DNA of 51,346 bases from an uncultured Prevotellaceae bacterium (GTDB taxonomy: Bacteria > Bacteroidota > Bacteroidia > Bacteroidales > Bacteroidaceae), in assembly GCA_900320045.1 (NCBI GenBank), contig ONQT01000019.1:1-51346 (forward strand), read 5' to 3'. This document shows positions 7,019 through 16,244 of the stretch, piece by piece. The notes beneath the pieces are model-generated. The model was not told the DNA's origin. It did no database searches and was given only the letters and a program-made list of their open reading frames with translations. The translations under genes and the position numbers were made by a program. The first letter of the stretch is position 1. Each line of letters begins with the position of its first letter.

Positions 7019-9027
7019 CTATCTTACCACATGCTTCTTGCCATTCGTGATGTAGACACCCTTAGATAATTGACCATTTGACCATTTGCGTCCCTGCAGG
7101 TCGTAGTATCTACTCCCCTCGCCCTTTGGAGAGGGGTCGGGGGTGAGGCTTTCTATCCCCGTCACCTCAGCAGGGAAGTCCATATAGAAATAGCCCAGGT
7201 CGTTTTCGGGTTGTGCCTTATCGTAGAGCAGGAACAGGTAGGTGCCCTCATCGTTCGGTGTGAAAATAAACTTCACGGCCGTCGTACTGTTGGCTCTGAG
7301 GAACGCACCCACCGACAGGGTATTGTATTTGACATAAGTGGCCTTGGGATTATCGGCATCGATGAGTTTGTAGGCATCCTCGGCTTTGTCATTACCTATA
7401 AAATAAGGAATGAGCGTGAAGGCTCCGTTGAACTCGACACCCTTGTTCTCGACGGACAGCGTGATTTCGCAGGTTGTCTTGAGTTCACCCGTTCCGCGAG
7501 TGACTTTGGCGTCCTTCATCTGGAAGTTTGTCTGGTTAAGCACAGGGTAGCCCGTCAGCGTCAGCTTTTTGTTGCTGACCTTATATTCTATATACTGGCT
7601 CTTAGTCAACAGCGTCCAGTCGCCATACTTGTTGTCAGCGCCCTTATAGCGGTAGCGGACATAGAGGTTCTTCTGGCAGTCGGCTTCGTTGGTGGACTTG
7701 TAGTAAGTAAAGGTATAAGTGCCGTCGACTCCCGTCTTCAGGCTTACGGGCTCACCGCCTGCCGTGAATTGCTCCCACTGCTCGCCATTCTTCTCAAACA
7801 GGTCTACCTCGAATGTGGCCGTAGGATAGGCCGCACTGAAGTAAATCAGATCGAGGTTGATGTAGTATTTCTCTTTATCTTCCGTAATGGTGTAGGGGAA
7901 CATCGGCATCTTCAGCTCCGGCAGGCTTAAGCCCGTACCTCCATTCTCTTTCTGGATGCCGATGAGCGCCGTCTGGCTCAGGTTGAAGTCGTTGCCGGCG
8001 GAGACATTTTGGCTGTAGCTTTTGGCATCGAGTACCGACAGCGAGAAGTAGTTGTCGCCATCGCCTGCCCAGCCCCAGTTGATGTGGAACAGTCCTTGTC
8101 CGTCATAGCCGTCGCAGACAAAGGTGTGTCCGCCACCGGCACCCGTCATAGCGCCATAGACCACCGGCCGTTTGGCTGCCAGCTCGTTGTAGATGGTGTT
8201 TTCCCATTCGTCGATGGTATAGTCGTAGCGGAAGATACTACGGATGCCCTTGTCGTAGTTGAAGTACTTGGGCATCAGCTCCACAGCCGGGTCGTGGAAT
8301 GACAACGATATCTCAGGGACGCGTCCAGGTACTTGTCACGCATATTGGCCCAGTCGAAGGTGGTGGCAGGCAACTCAGGCAGCGTGAATTTCTCCTTCAG
8401 CCCCTCCTGAACGTTGCTGACCTCGTATTCGTAGCCCGGAATGGCAGTGGTAGCTGCCGTCGGCCACTTGTGGTAGTACATCACCTGTGCGATGGCTGTT
8501 GCCGTACAGCCGGTAACGCATCGCTTGTCCTTGCCAGCGGCAGCCTGACCAGTGTACATGGGACATTCGTCGTTGAAGACGGGGTCCTGGCTCCAGGGAC
8601 ATGTCACCATCGGCTGAATGGCAGGACGTGCGGCGCGCTGACGCGGAGCAGCTGCCGGCAGGTTGCTCTGGGCTATCTTGGCAATGGCCTCGTTGTATCC
8701 CTGCAGCCAGTAGCGCATGTTCTCGGGCATGTGCTGCCAGTCGAGGGTACCCGTGGTGCTGTAGCCCAACACAGAGACGGCACGCTCGTCGCCACTGGTG
8801 ATGACGTAGCCTCCGCCATCGACATTAAACACGTAGAGATGGTTCAAACCGGTTGCCACCTCGTTCAGCTGGGGTGTTGTCGTCATAGCCCTACGGGTGC
8901 TGCCTTGGGCAGGAGCGGACTGTAGGAACTGAATGGCACGGTCCATCGCCTCCTGACGGCTGACGGGCTGTGCGCTGCCTGTCAGTACGACAAGCAACAA
9001 CAGAACGAGCGTAGAAATCTTCTTCAT
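7019..9027 (-). pseudogene. C10 (streptopain-type) cysteine protease, frameshifted with internal deletion
   Basis: The N-terminal half (9027 down to a stop at 8275) has a signal peptide, a propeptide ('GGGYVITSGDERAVSVLGYS') and the catalytic Cys motif 'TGCTATAIAQVMYYH'. The C-terminal half (frame from about 8315 to 7019) has the catalytic His motif 'GGHTFVCDGYD', 'HINWGWAGDGDNYF' and beta-rich modules. The halves are in different frames and join near 8290-8320. Compared with streptopain about 25 residues are missing at the join, namely the conserved 'AVAxLM ... MxYG ... SxA' segment, while 'AVELMPKYFNYDKG' resumes the fold. A deletion of about 70 bp not divisible by three explains both faults. 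The tail 'YDLQGRKWSNGQLSKGVYI' looks like a Bacteroidetes secretion C-terminus and carries repeat-derived sequence (7065-7149). A start further upstream at 9099 is possible but lacks support. Confidence 0.85.
7065..7149. repeat. interspersed repeats inside the protease C-terminus
   Basis: At 7113-7149 a CCCCTC/GAGGGG inverted repeat with a GGGGGTGAGG flank is translated on the minus strand as 'LTPDPSPKGEG', a phrase that recurs in unrelated Bacteroidetes proteins. At 7067-7089 the duplicated word GACCATTT is translated as 'KWSNGQLS'. Both lie in frame in the tail of the C10 protease relic. Confidence 0.7.
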
Positions 9028-9065
9028 AATTATTCTTCGTTTTGGTTTTTGGTTTTGTTCTGTGT

Positions 9066-9074
9066 GCAAAGATA
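9066..9074 (-). promoter_or_regulatory. -7 element TATCTTTGC for the protease-GH105-xth-pectate lyase run
   Basis: On the minus strand TATCTTTGC lies 39 bases before the ATG at 9027. It is the only clear promoter signal for the four-gene minus-strand block below it. A clear -33 box is not seen at the usual distance. Confidence 0.6.
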
Positions 9075-9170
9075 CATTTTTTTTATGAAACACAACCACT
9101 TCGCTAGCAGTTTTTTTGTATTTATGTTAATTATTGGCCACAAAGTAACAGTATTTCCCGTTTTTTTTGC

Positions 9171-9178
9171 TATCTTTG
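9171..9178 (+). promoter_or_regulatory. -7 element TATCTTTG for the NRPS gene
   Basis: TATCTTTGCAG precedes the NRPS start by about 75 bases. The upstream region is T-rich without an obvious TTTG at 19-20 bases. It diverges from the protease promoter at 9066-9074. Confidence 0.6.
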
Positions 9179-9252
9179 CAGCCATGTACACGAGAAGATG
9201 TTGTACAGCCTAAAATAGCTACGCTAAACCGGAAACCTACAATGAATAAAAT

Positions 9253-12200
9253 ATGAACCAAGAAGAGAGAAAAACCTATCCGTTGCTGCAATCGCAATTA
9301 GGAGTGTTCTACGACTGTCTGAAATTTCCACAGGTCATGCAGTATAATATTCCATGCATCACCGAGTTGTCCCATGACATCAACATGGACCGTGTAGAGC
9401 AGGCCATACAGACCATATTTTCCCATCGTCCGGAACTGAGCATGCGCTTCCTGATTGACGACAACGGCGAGCCGCGTCAGTATGTCGACGAGACGAAGCA
9501 GCTCGCCATCGTGCGTCGTGAGATGACAGAGGACGACTTCCGCCAGTATGCCTATCATGGCTTCTGCCGTCCGTTCGACATCATGGGCGAGGAGCCGCTG
9601 TTACGCATAGAACTGATTACCACGACGGAAGGGAAACGCTATATGCTGCTGGACATCCATCACCTCATTTCCGACGGCACAAGCTATCTGGTGCTCTTCC
9701 CGCAGCGCGACCTGCCATTGGCCTACGAGGGCAAGCCCCTGCCGCCACAGGAATATAGCATACTGGATGCTGCTGAGGACGAAGCGGCTTGCCTGGGCAA
9801 TGAAGAGTACGAGCGCGCCAAGGCGGTGATGACGGAGAAATATGCCGGTGTCGACCTGGCAACACTGTCGGCACGGCCTGAGAACCCAGTCGGTGAAATG
9901 GGACAGGAGTCGGCCTATATCAGTCGCACACAGGTGGACAACTGGTGTCAGGAGAACGGCTTCGCACCCTACCAGCTGTTCCAGGCAGCCTTCAGCTATG
10001 TGCTGGCACGCATGCTGCGCGAGGAGAAGGTGGCCTATACCACCATCTACCACGGGCGCCGCGACCCACGGGTGAAGCAGGCTTACGGCATGTTCGTACG
10101 CACCATTCCGTTTATGATGGAAATCAAGCAGGAACAGACCGTTCGCGAATACATCGCCAGCGTCCACCAGGAGATGAAGGAGACGCTGGCACAGCTGGCC
10201 TACCCCTTCTCGCACTTCTGCCGCGACATCGGTGTGCAGCCCGGCATATCGTTCAACTTCACGGCACTGCCCGGCTGGGAGGAGGCCTGCCACTTCGGCG
10301 AGACGCACTGTCCGCTGGTGCAGCAAGACCGCGGCGACGTATTCTACGACATGCTCGCCCATATCTTCCTGGCAGGCGAGAACTACGACATCCGCATGGA
10401 GTCGAGCCTGGCGATGAACAGCCGCAAGCAGATGCGAACAATGGCCGACGCCATCAAGGCCACGATGGAGCACATGATGGCCCAGCCCGACGGGGCCATC
10501 GACAGCATCAGCATCGTGAGCGAAGAAGAAGTTGAGCGTATCATTAAAATAGGCACAGGCAAGGACATTGACGTCGACCTGAGCAAGACCTTTGCCAACC
10601 TCTTCACCGAACAGGCCCAGCGCACGCCCGATGCTCCCGCTGTGGTTGACAGGGACAGCCAGCTGACCTATGGCGAGATGGACCGCTACTCCAATGCGCT
10701 GGCTCACCAGCTCATTGACTTCGGTGTCCGGCCCGACGACTTCGTGTGCGTCATGCTCGACCGCTTCAAGGAGTTTCCGTTGGCTGTACTGGCTATCCAC
10801 AAGGCCGGTGCGGCCTATACCCCACTCGACTTCGAATATCCCAATGAACGACTGAGCTACATGCTCGAGAACTCGGAGTCGAAGGTGCTCATCACTACGC
10901 AAGACGTGCTGCAGGCCAAACAGGCCGAGGGCGACTTCAGCACTGCTGCCGCCCGGACGTTCTTCATCGATGACTTCATGGCTACTGTGGTCGGCGGTTC
11001 TACTGTGGTCGGCGGTTCTGCCGCCGACACCACCCCCATAGACCTCTCCCGTCCCGACGGTCTCGCCTACATGATCTACACCTCCGGCTCCACGGGCAAG
11101 CCCAAGGGCGCCATGCTGCATCAGGCCGGCCTACGCAACTTCATCGCTGTCGTCATCGACATGGAGAAGCTGACGGCCAACGACCGCATCAGCGGCCACC
11201 GCTCTTTCTCGTTCGACGCGCACATCGAGGATATGTACCCCGTGTTGACGTTGGGCGGCTCGTTCCACATCATGCCGACGGAGATTCGTAAAGATCTCGC
11301 AGCCATCCGCCAGTTCCTCATAGACCATCAGTGTACGGGAGGCGGTTATTCGACGGCAATGACCAGTCTGCTGCTCAACACCTTCGACGACCTGCCCATC
11401 CGCTTTACCACGGGTGGCGGCGAGAAGATGGACGGCGTCTACAGCGACCATATAGAGATTATCAATGTCTACGGGCCTACGGAGTGCACCGACGACACCT
11501 CTTACTACAGCATCCCTGCAGGCAGAAGGGTGGAGAATATCCCCATCGGACAGAGTGTGGCCAACAACTGGAACTTCATTGTCGACACTGCCGGCAACCT
11601 CATGCCGCTGGGTGTGTCTGGCGAGCTGTGCTTTGCTGGCATCCAGGTGGGATGCGGCTATTGGCGCCTGCCCGAGCGTACGGCGAAGTCGTTCATCGAC
11701 TGTCCGTTTGTCAAGCAGGACCGCTGGGGCCGTCCCGTCCGCATGTACCACACCGGCGACCTCTGCCGGTGGAATGAGGACGGGCAGATAGAGTATATAG
11801 GACGCATCGACACCCAGGTTAAGTTGCGCGGCTTCCGCATCGAACTGGGTGAAATCGAGAGCAAGGCCCTAAACATCGAGGGCATCCGTCAGGCCGCTGC
11901 CGAGGTGCGCAAGGTGCAGGGCAACGAGCACCTCGTACTCTATTATACGGTGTCCGATGGTTCCGCTATCGGAGAAGAGGACATCCGCTCCGCCCTCGCT
12001 GCATCGTCGCTGGCCGAATACATGGTGCCCGACGCCTATATGCAGATGGACAGCATGCCGATGACGCCCAACGGCAAGATTAACCGCAAGGTGCTCCCTG
12101 CACCCGAGATGAAGCGTGCCACAGAATATGTGGCTCCGGAGGGGGAGAAGGAAGAGCTGTTCTGCAGTATCTTCTCGGATATTCTGAACATCAAGGAGGT

Positions 12201-13659
12201 GGGTGCTACCGACAACTTCTTCGAGATTGGCGGTACCAGCATCAATGCCATCAAGGTCATCGTCGAGGCCAGCAAGCACGGTGCGCAGATTGTCTTCAAC
12301 GACCTCTTCAACCTGAAGACCCCTCGTGCCCTGGCGGCATACGTCAGTGAAGGCGCTACTGCCGCCGGCGGTTCTGCCGCTGCTGTGCCTGGTGCTACTG
12401 TGGTCGGCGGTTCTGCCGCCGACGCCCTCGCCGCTTCCCCCGAAGCCGCCCATTACGTCCCTCTCAACGCACTCCTGAAAAAGAACACCCTCGACGCCTT
12501 CCGCAACAGCGAGCGCCAGCCCATCGGCGACGTCCTGCTGACGGGAGCAACAGGCTATCTCGGCATCCATATCCTCAACGAACTGCTGACCAATTATCAG
12601 GGAAAGATTCTATGTCCTGTCCGTGGCAAGGACGACGAAAAAGTGCTGAGTCGCGTCAAGTCGCTGTACTTCTATTACTTCGGCCATACGCCGACCTTCA
12701 GCCATTTCGACGAGCGCGTTACGGTCTTCGCCGCCGAGGTGACGGAACCCGACGCCCTCGAAAAAGCAGCAGAAGCAAATTCTTCACTCTTCACTCTTCA
12801 CTCTTCACTCACTGTCATCAACTGCGTAGCCAACGTGAAGCACTTCTCAGCGGGCAATGACATTGAGATGGTGAACATCGAGTCCGTGCGCCACCTGGTG
12901 TCCTTCTGTCTCCGTACAGGCTCGCGACTCATCCACATCTCCACCAACAGCATTGCAGGACTCAGCGTTGACAATGTCCCCGGCCCCGAGGTTAAATTGT
13001 CAGAGCAGGACTTCTACATCGGACAGAACGTCGACGCCAACAAATACATCTATTCCAAATTCAAGGCCGAGGAGCTGGTGCTCGACGCCATCGCCCACCA
13101 CGGGCTGAACGCCAAGATTATGCGTGTCGGCAACCTCTCCGCACGCCAGAAAGACGGTGAGTTCCAGATCAACTTCAACACCAACAACTTTCTGGCCAAG
13201 CTGCGTGCCTATGTCGTCATCGGTATGGTGCCCTACGAGCACCTAGACCGCTGCTTCGAGTTTTCGCCCATCGACGAGGTGGCTCATGCCATTATGCAAC
13301 TGGCCCAGACACCTGTGGACTGCATGGTGTTCCATCCTTGCAACACCCACCGCCAGTTTCTCAGCGACATCCTCATGGGCTTTGCAGAGTCGGGCATCAC
13401 GCTGAAACATGTCGAGACCGAGGAGTTCCAGCTGGCCCTGCAGCGCATGATGGACAATCCCGATCTGGTCACCCTGCTCCGTCCGCTGATGGCATACGAT
13501 ATGGGTGGCGGTCACAAAATGACCTGGATAGAATCCACTAACGACTACACCACGCAGGTACTCTATCGCCTTGGCTTCCAGTGGCCTCCCACTGCCGCCG
13601 ACTACGTACACCGGTTTGTAGATACCATTGTCGGCTTCGACTACTTCAACGTGAAGTAG
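9253..13659 (+). CDS. single-module nonribosomal peptide synthetase with reductive release (C-A-T-R)
   Basis: A 1468-residue NRPS. The condensation domain is at about 1-430 with catalytic HHLISDG (136-142). The adenylation domain is at about 455-945 (YTSGSTGKPKG near 610, NVYGPTE, YHTGDL near 833, NGKINRK near 940). The carrier domain has GGTSI (Ser near 997). The thioester reductase domain is at about 1090-1468 with the Rossmann motif TGATGYLG and 'YIYSK' as the short-chain-reductase Tyr/Lys pair. Aligning to GrsA by eye gives specificity residues near D-A-E-G-F-T-V-D-D-K. The Glu and Asp residues hint at a basic or amine-bearing amino acid, with low confidence. Reductive release would give an aldehyde or alcohol. 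The leading C domain implies an acyl or aminoacyl donor from elsewhere. No phosphopantetheinyl transferase or partner synthetase is in the window. Repeat-derived in-frame inserts lie within the A domain (about 577-593), in the T-R linker (about 1036-1057) and in the R domain (about 1178-1187). Confidence 0.93.
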   Translation: MNQEERKTYPLLQSQLGVFYDCLKFPQVMQYNIPCITELSHDINMDRVEQAIQTIFSHRPELSMRFLIDDNGEPRQYVDETKQLAIVRREMTEDDFRQYAYHGFCRPFDIMGEEPLLRIELITTTEGKRYMLLDIHHLISDGTSYLVLFPQRDLPLAYEGKPLPPQEYSILDAAEDEAACLGNEEYERAKAVMTEKYAGVDLATLSARPENPVGEMGQESAYISRTQVDNWCQENGFAPYQLFQAAFSYVLARMLREEKVAYTTIYHGRRDPRVKQAYGMFVRTIPFMMEIKQEQTVREYIASVHQEMKETLAQLAYPFSHFCRDIGVQPGISFNFTALPGWEEACHFGETHCPLVQQDRGDVFYDMLAHIFLAGENYDIRMESSLAMNSRKQMRTMADAIKATMEHMMAQPDGAIDSISIVSEEEVERIIKIGTGKDIDVDLSKTFANLFTEQAQRTPDAPAVVDRDSQLTYGEMDRYSNALAHQLIDFGVRPDDFVCVMLDRFKEFPLAVLAIHKAGAAYTPLDFEYPNERLSYMLENSESKVLITTQDVLQAKQAEGDFSTAAARTFFIDDFMATVVGGSTVVGGSAADTTPIDLSRPDGLAYMIYTSGSTGKPKGAMLHQAGLRNFIAVVIDMEKLTANDRISGHRSFSFDAHIEDMYPVLTLGGSFHIMPTEIRKDLAAIRQFLIDHQCTGGGYSTAMTSLLLNTFDDLPIRFTTGGGEKMDGVYSDHIEIINVYGPTECTDDTSYYSIPAGRRVENIPIGQSVANNWNFIVDTAGNLMPLGVSGELCFAGIQVGCGYWRLPERTAKSFIDCPFVKQDRWGRPVRMYHTGDLCRWNEDGQIEYIGRIDTQVKLRGFRIELGEIESKALNIEGIRQAAAEVRKVQGNEHLVLYYTVSDGSAIGEEDIRSALAASSLAEYMVPDAYMQMDSMPMTPNGKINRKVLPAPEMKRATEYVAPEGEKEELFCSIFSDILNIKEVGATDNFFEIGGTSINAIKVIVEASKHGAQIVFNDLFNLKTPRALAAYVSEGATAAGGSAAAVPGATVVGGSAADALAASPEAAHYVPLNALLKKNTLDAFRNSERQPIGDVLLTGATGYLGIHILNELLTNYQGKILCPVRGKDDEKVLSRVKSLYFYYFGHTPTFSHFDERVTVFAAEVTEPDALEKAAEANSSLFTLHSSLTVINCVANVKHFSAGNDIEMVNIESVRHLVSFCLRTGSRLIHISTNSIAGLSVDNVPGPEVKLSEQDFYIGQNVDANKYIYSKFKAEELVLDAIAHHGLNAKIMRVGNLSARQKDGEFQINFNTNNFLAKLRAYVVIGMVPYEHLDRCFEFSPIDEVAHAIMQLAQTPVDCMVFHPCNTHRQFLSDILMGFAESGITLKHVETEEFQLALQRMMDNPDLVTLLRPLMAYDMGGGHKMTWIESTNDYTTQVLYRLGFQWPPTAADYVHRFVDTIVGFDYFNVK
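10985..11028 (+). repeat. in-frame TTCNN-loop hairpin in the NRPS A domain, with half-unit duplication
   Basis: The full hairpin is at 11008-11028: stem GTCGGCGG, loop TTCTG, stem CCGCCGAC. Its left half with the preceding ACTGTG is duplicated just upstream (10985-11001). The reading frame gives TVVGGS twice, then AAD. It lies between the A2 and A3 core motifs. Confidence 0.85.
12359..12423 (+). repeat. in-frame hairpin element in the NRPS T-R linker
   Basis: A perfect hairpin at 12403-12423 has the same stem and loop as the A-domain copy. It is preceded at 12363-12384 by a decayed version whose stem no longer pairs fully. The translated linker is alanine/glycine-rich (GATAAGGSAAA, ATVVGGSAAD). 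Confidence 0.85.
12783..12810 (+). repeat. four tandem TTCACTC heptamers in the NRPS reductase domain
   Basis: Four perfect copies of a 7-bp unit, translated 'FTLHSSLT' in frame. Because seven is not divisible by three, gain or loss of one unit would shift the frame before the rest of the reductase domain. Confidence 0.85.
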
Positions 13660-13758
13660 TCAACGCCGGCCAATAGTCACACCGCCCCCAAAGCCAAGAC
13701 AAACATCCCCTTCCGTTCTATGGCAGCAGCGATGTCCGGGGCACGTATAATGTTTGAT

Positions 13759-14250
13759 ATGAACAAAGCTATAAAACATAGAATTCTCTTCGTGTGTCAC
13801 GGAAACATCTGTCGCAGTCCGATGGCAGAGTTTGTCATGAAATATCTCATCCAAAAAGAAGGTCTGGAGGAGCACTTCCTGATTGAATCAGCAGCCACGT
13901 CCGCCGAGGAAATCGGCAACGGCGTCTATCCACCGGCACGTCGCAAACTGGCAGAACACGGCATCGGCTGCGAGGGTAAGACGGCACGCCAGATGACACG
14001 TTCGGACTACGACCGCTACGATTATATCATAGGTATGGACACGCGCAACATCCGGAATATGCTCAACATCTACGGCGGCGATCCGGAAAACAAGATCAAG
14101 ATGCTGATGAACTACACCCGTCGCCCGGGAGACGTCGCCGACCCTTGGTACACAGGCGACTTCGAAGCCACCTGGCGTGACGTACTGGAAGGCTGCCAAG
14201 CCCTATTGGACATTCTCACCTCTGCCGACAACACAAGAAGTACAAATTGA
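13759..14250 (+). CDS. low-molecular-weight protein tyrosine phosphatase
   Basis: A 163-residue LMW-PTP. Near the N-terminus 'ILFVCHGNICRSPMAE' contains the CX5R phosphate-binding loop, and 'DPWYTGDF' supplies the general-acid Asp. It would remove phosphate from tyrosines (often on exopolysaccharide tyrosine kinases) or small phosphoesters in the cytoplasm. I start at the ATG at 13759 because homologues begin just before the first beta strand. The frame is open from 13720 with other ATGs, and no ribosome-binding site decides between them. It lies 99 bases after the NRPS on the same strand with no obvious promoter between, so it may be co-transcribed. A role in the NRPS pathway is not shown. 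Confidence 0.92.
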   Translation: MNKAIKHRILFVCHGNICRSPMAEFVMKYLIQKEGLEEHFLIESAATSAEEIGNGVYPPARRKLAEHGIGCEGKTARQMTRSDYDRYDYIIGMDTRNIRNMLNIYGGDPENKIKMLMNYTRRPGDVADPWYTGDFEATWRDVLEGCQALLDILTSADNTRSTN

Positions 14251-14261
14251 AAATGTGCCTA

Positions 14262-16130
14262 TCAAGGCCATGTAGGATAGCCCTTTTCAGCCATCAAGGC
14301 ATCCCAGTTGGCAGGCAATTCAATGGCTACGGTAGAGAAGCCGCCACCAGGCATGGTCTGTACCTTGTTGCGCGAAGCATCGCCCGTGACAAGAAAAGCC
14401 GTCCGTCCTTTTTCCATCGTAGGAATGGTGGTCATAGTCTGAGCATCGGTATCGTACCAATCAGGAACAGCCGTCTCTTCAGCGCCCTCGCTCCTAATAA
14501 TATGCCCCAGATATTGACGGAAGGTATGGCTGCCACCGTCTTTCCGACCGCCTGCGTTAGCGTAATAGTTGGCAAAGGCACGTTCGTAGGCGGAACGACG
14601 CGAATGTTCTATGAGGGCATCCTCCAAACGACCTTTAGTCGTATAACTGTCTTTCAGGATATTGGCTACAGGCTCAGTCATGAGTACTACGCGATTGGTA
14701 AACTGTTTGCCACTGCCTAATGCAAACTGGCAACGCTCAGAGATGTCCCATGCCATCAGTTGCATTACCCGCTCAGGGTCGACAGTCGACGGCGCCATAT
14801 TGTTGCCCCACATCAAGGCTGAAGAGAGTGTCACCGTATTGTCGTTGGCACCATAGCCCAGTTGTTCGCTCCACGTTTGCCACCCTACGCGATGACAGGC
14901 TTCTTCATCCTCTACCAGACACCACGGCTGCAGATAGCCGAAAGTGCCCATACGATTCTGGCCGACATAGTAGCCGGCAAGATTCATCAGTGCCAGTGAC
15001 AGGAAACGGCCCAGCGCCATATTGGCCTGTGCATTGATTTCACCCAGTCCGCTACTTATGCCTAATTGTCGGGCTACGGGGCCGTTCAGCCAAGCGTAGG
15101 GCACCCATGCATGTGTGCTGCCCAGCGTACGACGGAAGTCACCTGCACCCATCGCCTTTGTCATGGCAATGAGTATGGGCATATACTCTGGTTTGCAGCC
15201 CGCCATACAGGCATTGACTGCAATGTGCCAAGTGGTGGTGGCACGAAAGGCCTGCGGCAACACGGCGATAATCTCATCCCAGGCATGGTCTGTATATTTC
15301 AGGAACTCCTGTACTTTTTCATAGGTAGGTGGACAGAATGGTGTGCCATCGCTCCACCCCATAGCTGAAAAGTACGCGTGAATCTCGTCAAGCGTACCAT
15401 GAAACACATCGTCGGTAATACCTTTGACTTGATTGGCTGCTACGTATTCATCCTGACGGATAGCAGTGGTAAGAGCTTTTTCTATTTGGGGCCATGTCAC
15501 TTCGCGCGTATTCTTGATAAGCTGTTCGTCAGTTTGCGAGGCAAATGCTCCCGGATAGACTGCCACGCGCAGTACAGGCACTCCGTTGTTGCGAGCCGTA
15601 TAGCGCGCTTCCTCATCGAAGCCTGGCGCAGCAACGATAACCGACGGTATACCCAGTTTCTCGGCCACGATGCAGGAGCCCGTCTCTTTGGGCGTACAGA
15701 TGCCACAGCCTCCGTTGCCGGCAATGACTGCGTCTACCTTTAGGTTGATGAGCCGTTGGCGGAACTGCTCGGTATTCTGCCGCGTGATGCCGGGGGCAGG
15801 ATAGGGCCCGGCAATGGGTAGTTCGTCGTACATGATGACTTTGGCTGTCGGATAGTGTTCCTTAATAAGCCTGCCTATCTCCGGATGTGTGACGTTGGCC
15901 ATGAAATCCTCACCCACAATGGCAATAGTCTTACCGTTGAGCGTGGACAGTCGTGACCCCATCGTTATCGGCTTAACGGTCGAAAAGCCTACAGGACTCA
16001 CCACATTGTAGCTCACTCCTTGCGTAGTATCCGGAGTACATGATTCGTCACACTGGAAACGGATGCTTTGGGCATTTAGACCTATTGAACACGCCAAAAC
16101 GGTCAGTAATATAAGACTTTGTTGTTTCAT
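14262..16130 (-). CDS. exported UGSC-like protein (Cys in place of selenocysteine) with a fused C-terminal domain
   Basis: A 622-residue protein with signal peptide MKQQSLILLTVLACSIGLNA. I chose the ATG at 16130 for this reason; the frame is open to 16163. Residues about 40-230 resemble the UGSC domain: 'LNGKTIAIVGEDF', then 'VDAVIAGNGGCGICT' with CGIC near residue 140 where UGSC proteins have UGSC, then 'EKLGIPSVIV'. The second half has 'SDGTPFCPPT' and 'AVNACMAGCKPEYMPI', a conserved pair usually found in a separate protein beside UGSC genes. The reaction is unknown; redox or thiol chemistry is inferred from the Cys motifs. Secretion to the periplasm is unusual for this family as I know it. 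It converges on the phosphatase gene with an 11-base gap and diverges from the beta-helix operon. Confidence 0.7.
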   Translation of the reverse strand: MKQQSLILLTVLACSIGLNAQSIRFQCDESCTPDTTQGVSYNVVSPVGFSTVKPITMGSRLSTLNGKTIAIVGEDFMANVTHPEIGRLIKEHYPTAKVIMYDELPIAGPYPAPGITRQNTEQFRQRLINLKVDAVIAGNGGCGICTPKETGSCIVAEKLGIPSVIVAAPGFDEEARYTARNNGVPVLRVAVYPGAFASQTDEQLIKNTREVTWPQIEKALTTAIRQDEYVAANQVKGITDDVFHGTLDEIHAYFSAMGWSDGTPFCPPTYEKVQEFLKYTDHAWDEIIAVLPQAFRATTTWHIAVNACMAGCKPEYMPILIAMTKAMGAGDFRRTLGSTHAWVPYAWLNGPVARQLGISSGLGEINAQANMALGRFLSLALMNLAGYYVGQNRMGTFGYLQPWCLVEDEEACHRVGWQTWSEQLGYGANDNTVTLSSALMWGNNMAPSTVDPERVMQLMAWDISERCQFALGSGKQFTNRVVLMTEPVANILKDSYTTKGRLEDALIEHSRRSAYERAFANYYANAGGRKDGGSHTFRQYLGHIIRSEGAEETAVPDWYDTDAQTMTTIPTMEKGRTAFLVTGDASRNKVQTMPGGGFSTVAIELPANWDALMAEKGYPTWP

Positions 16131-16244
16131 GTTGTTCTTGTTATTAGTTCTGCTATCTGTCATTATGATGTCCCAAAAGGCAAAAAGTTAAACATCCGAG
16201 CGACCGGCCACAGAAAAAGGACGTGTGTTTCGTTGAACAAAACA

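Noticed and set aside
9601-11121. 506-codon open frame antisense to the NRPS
   Set aside because: It lies opposite conserved condensation and adenylation motifs and has no recognisable domain. Long antisense frames are expected in this GC-richer gene.
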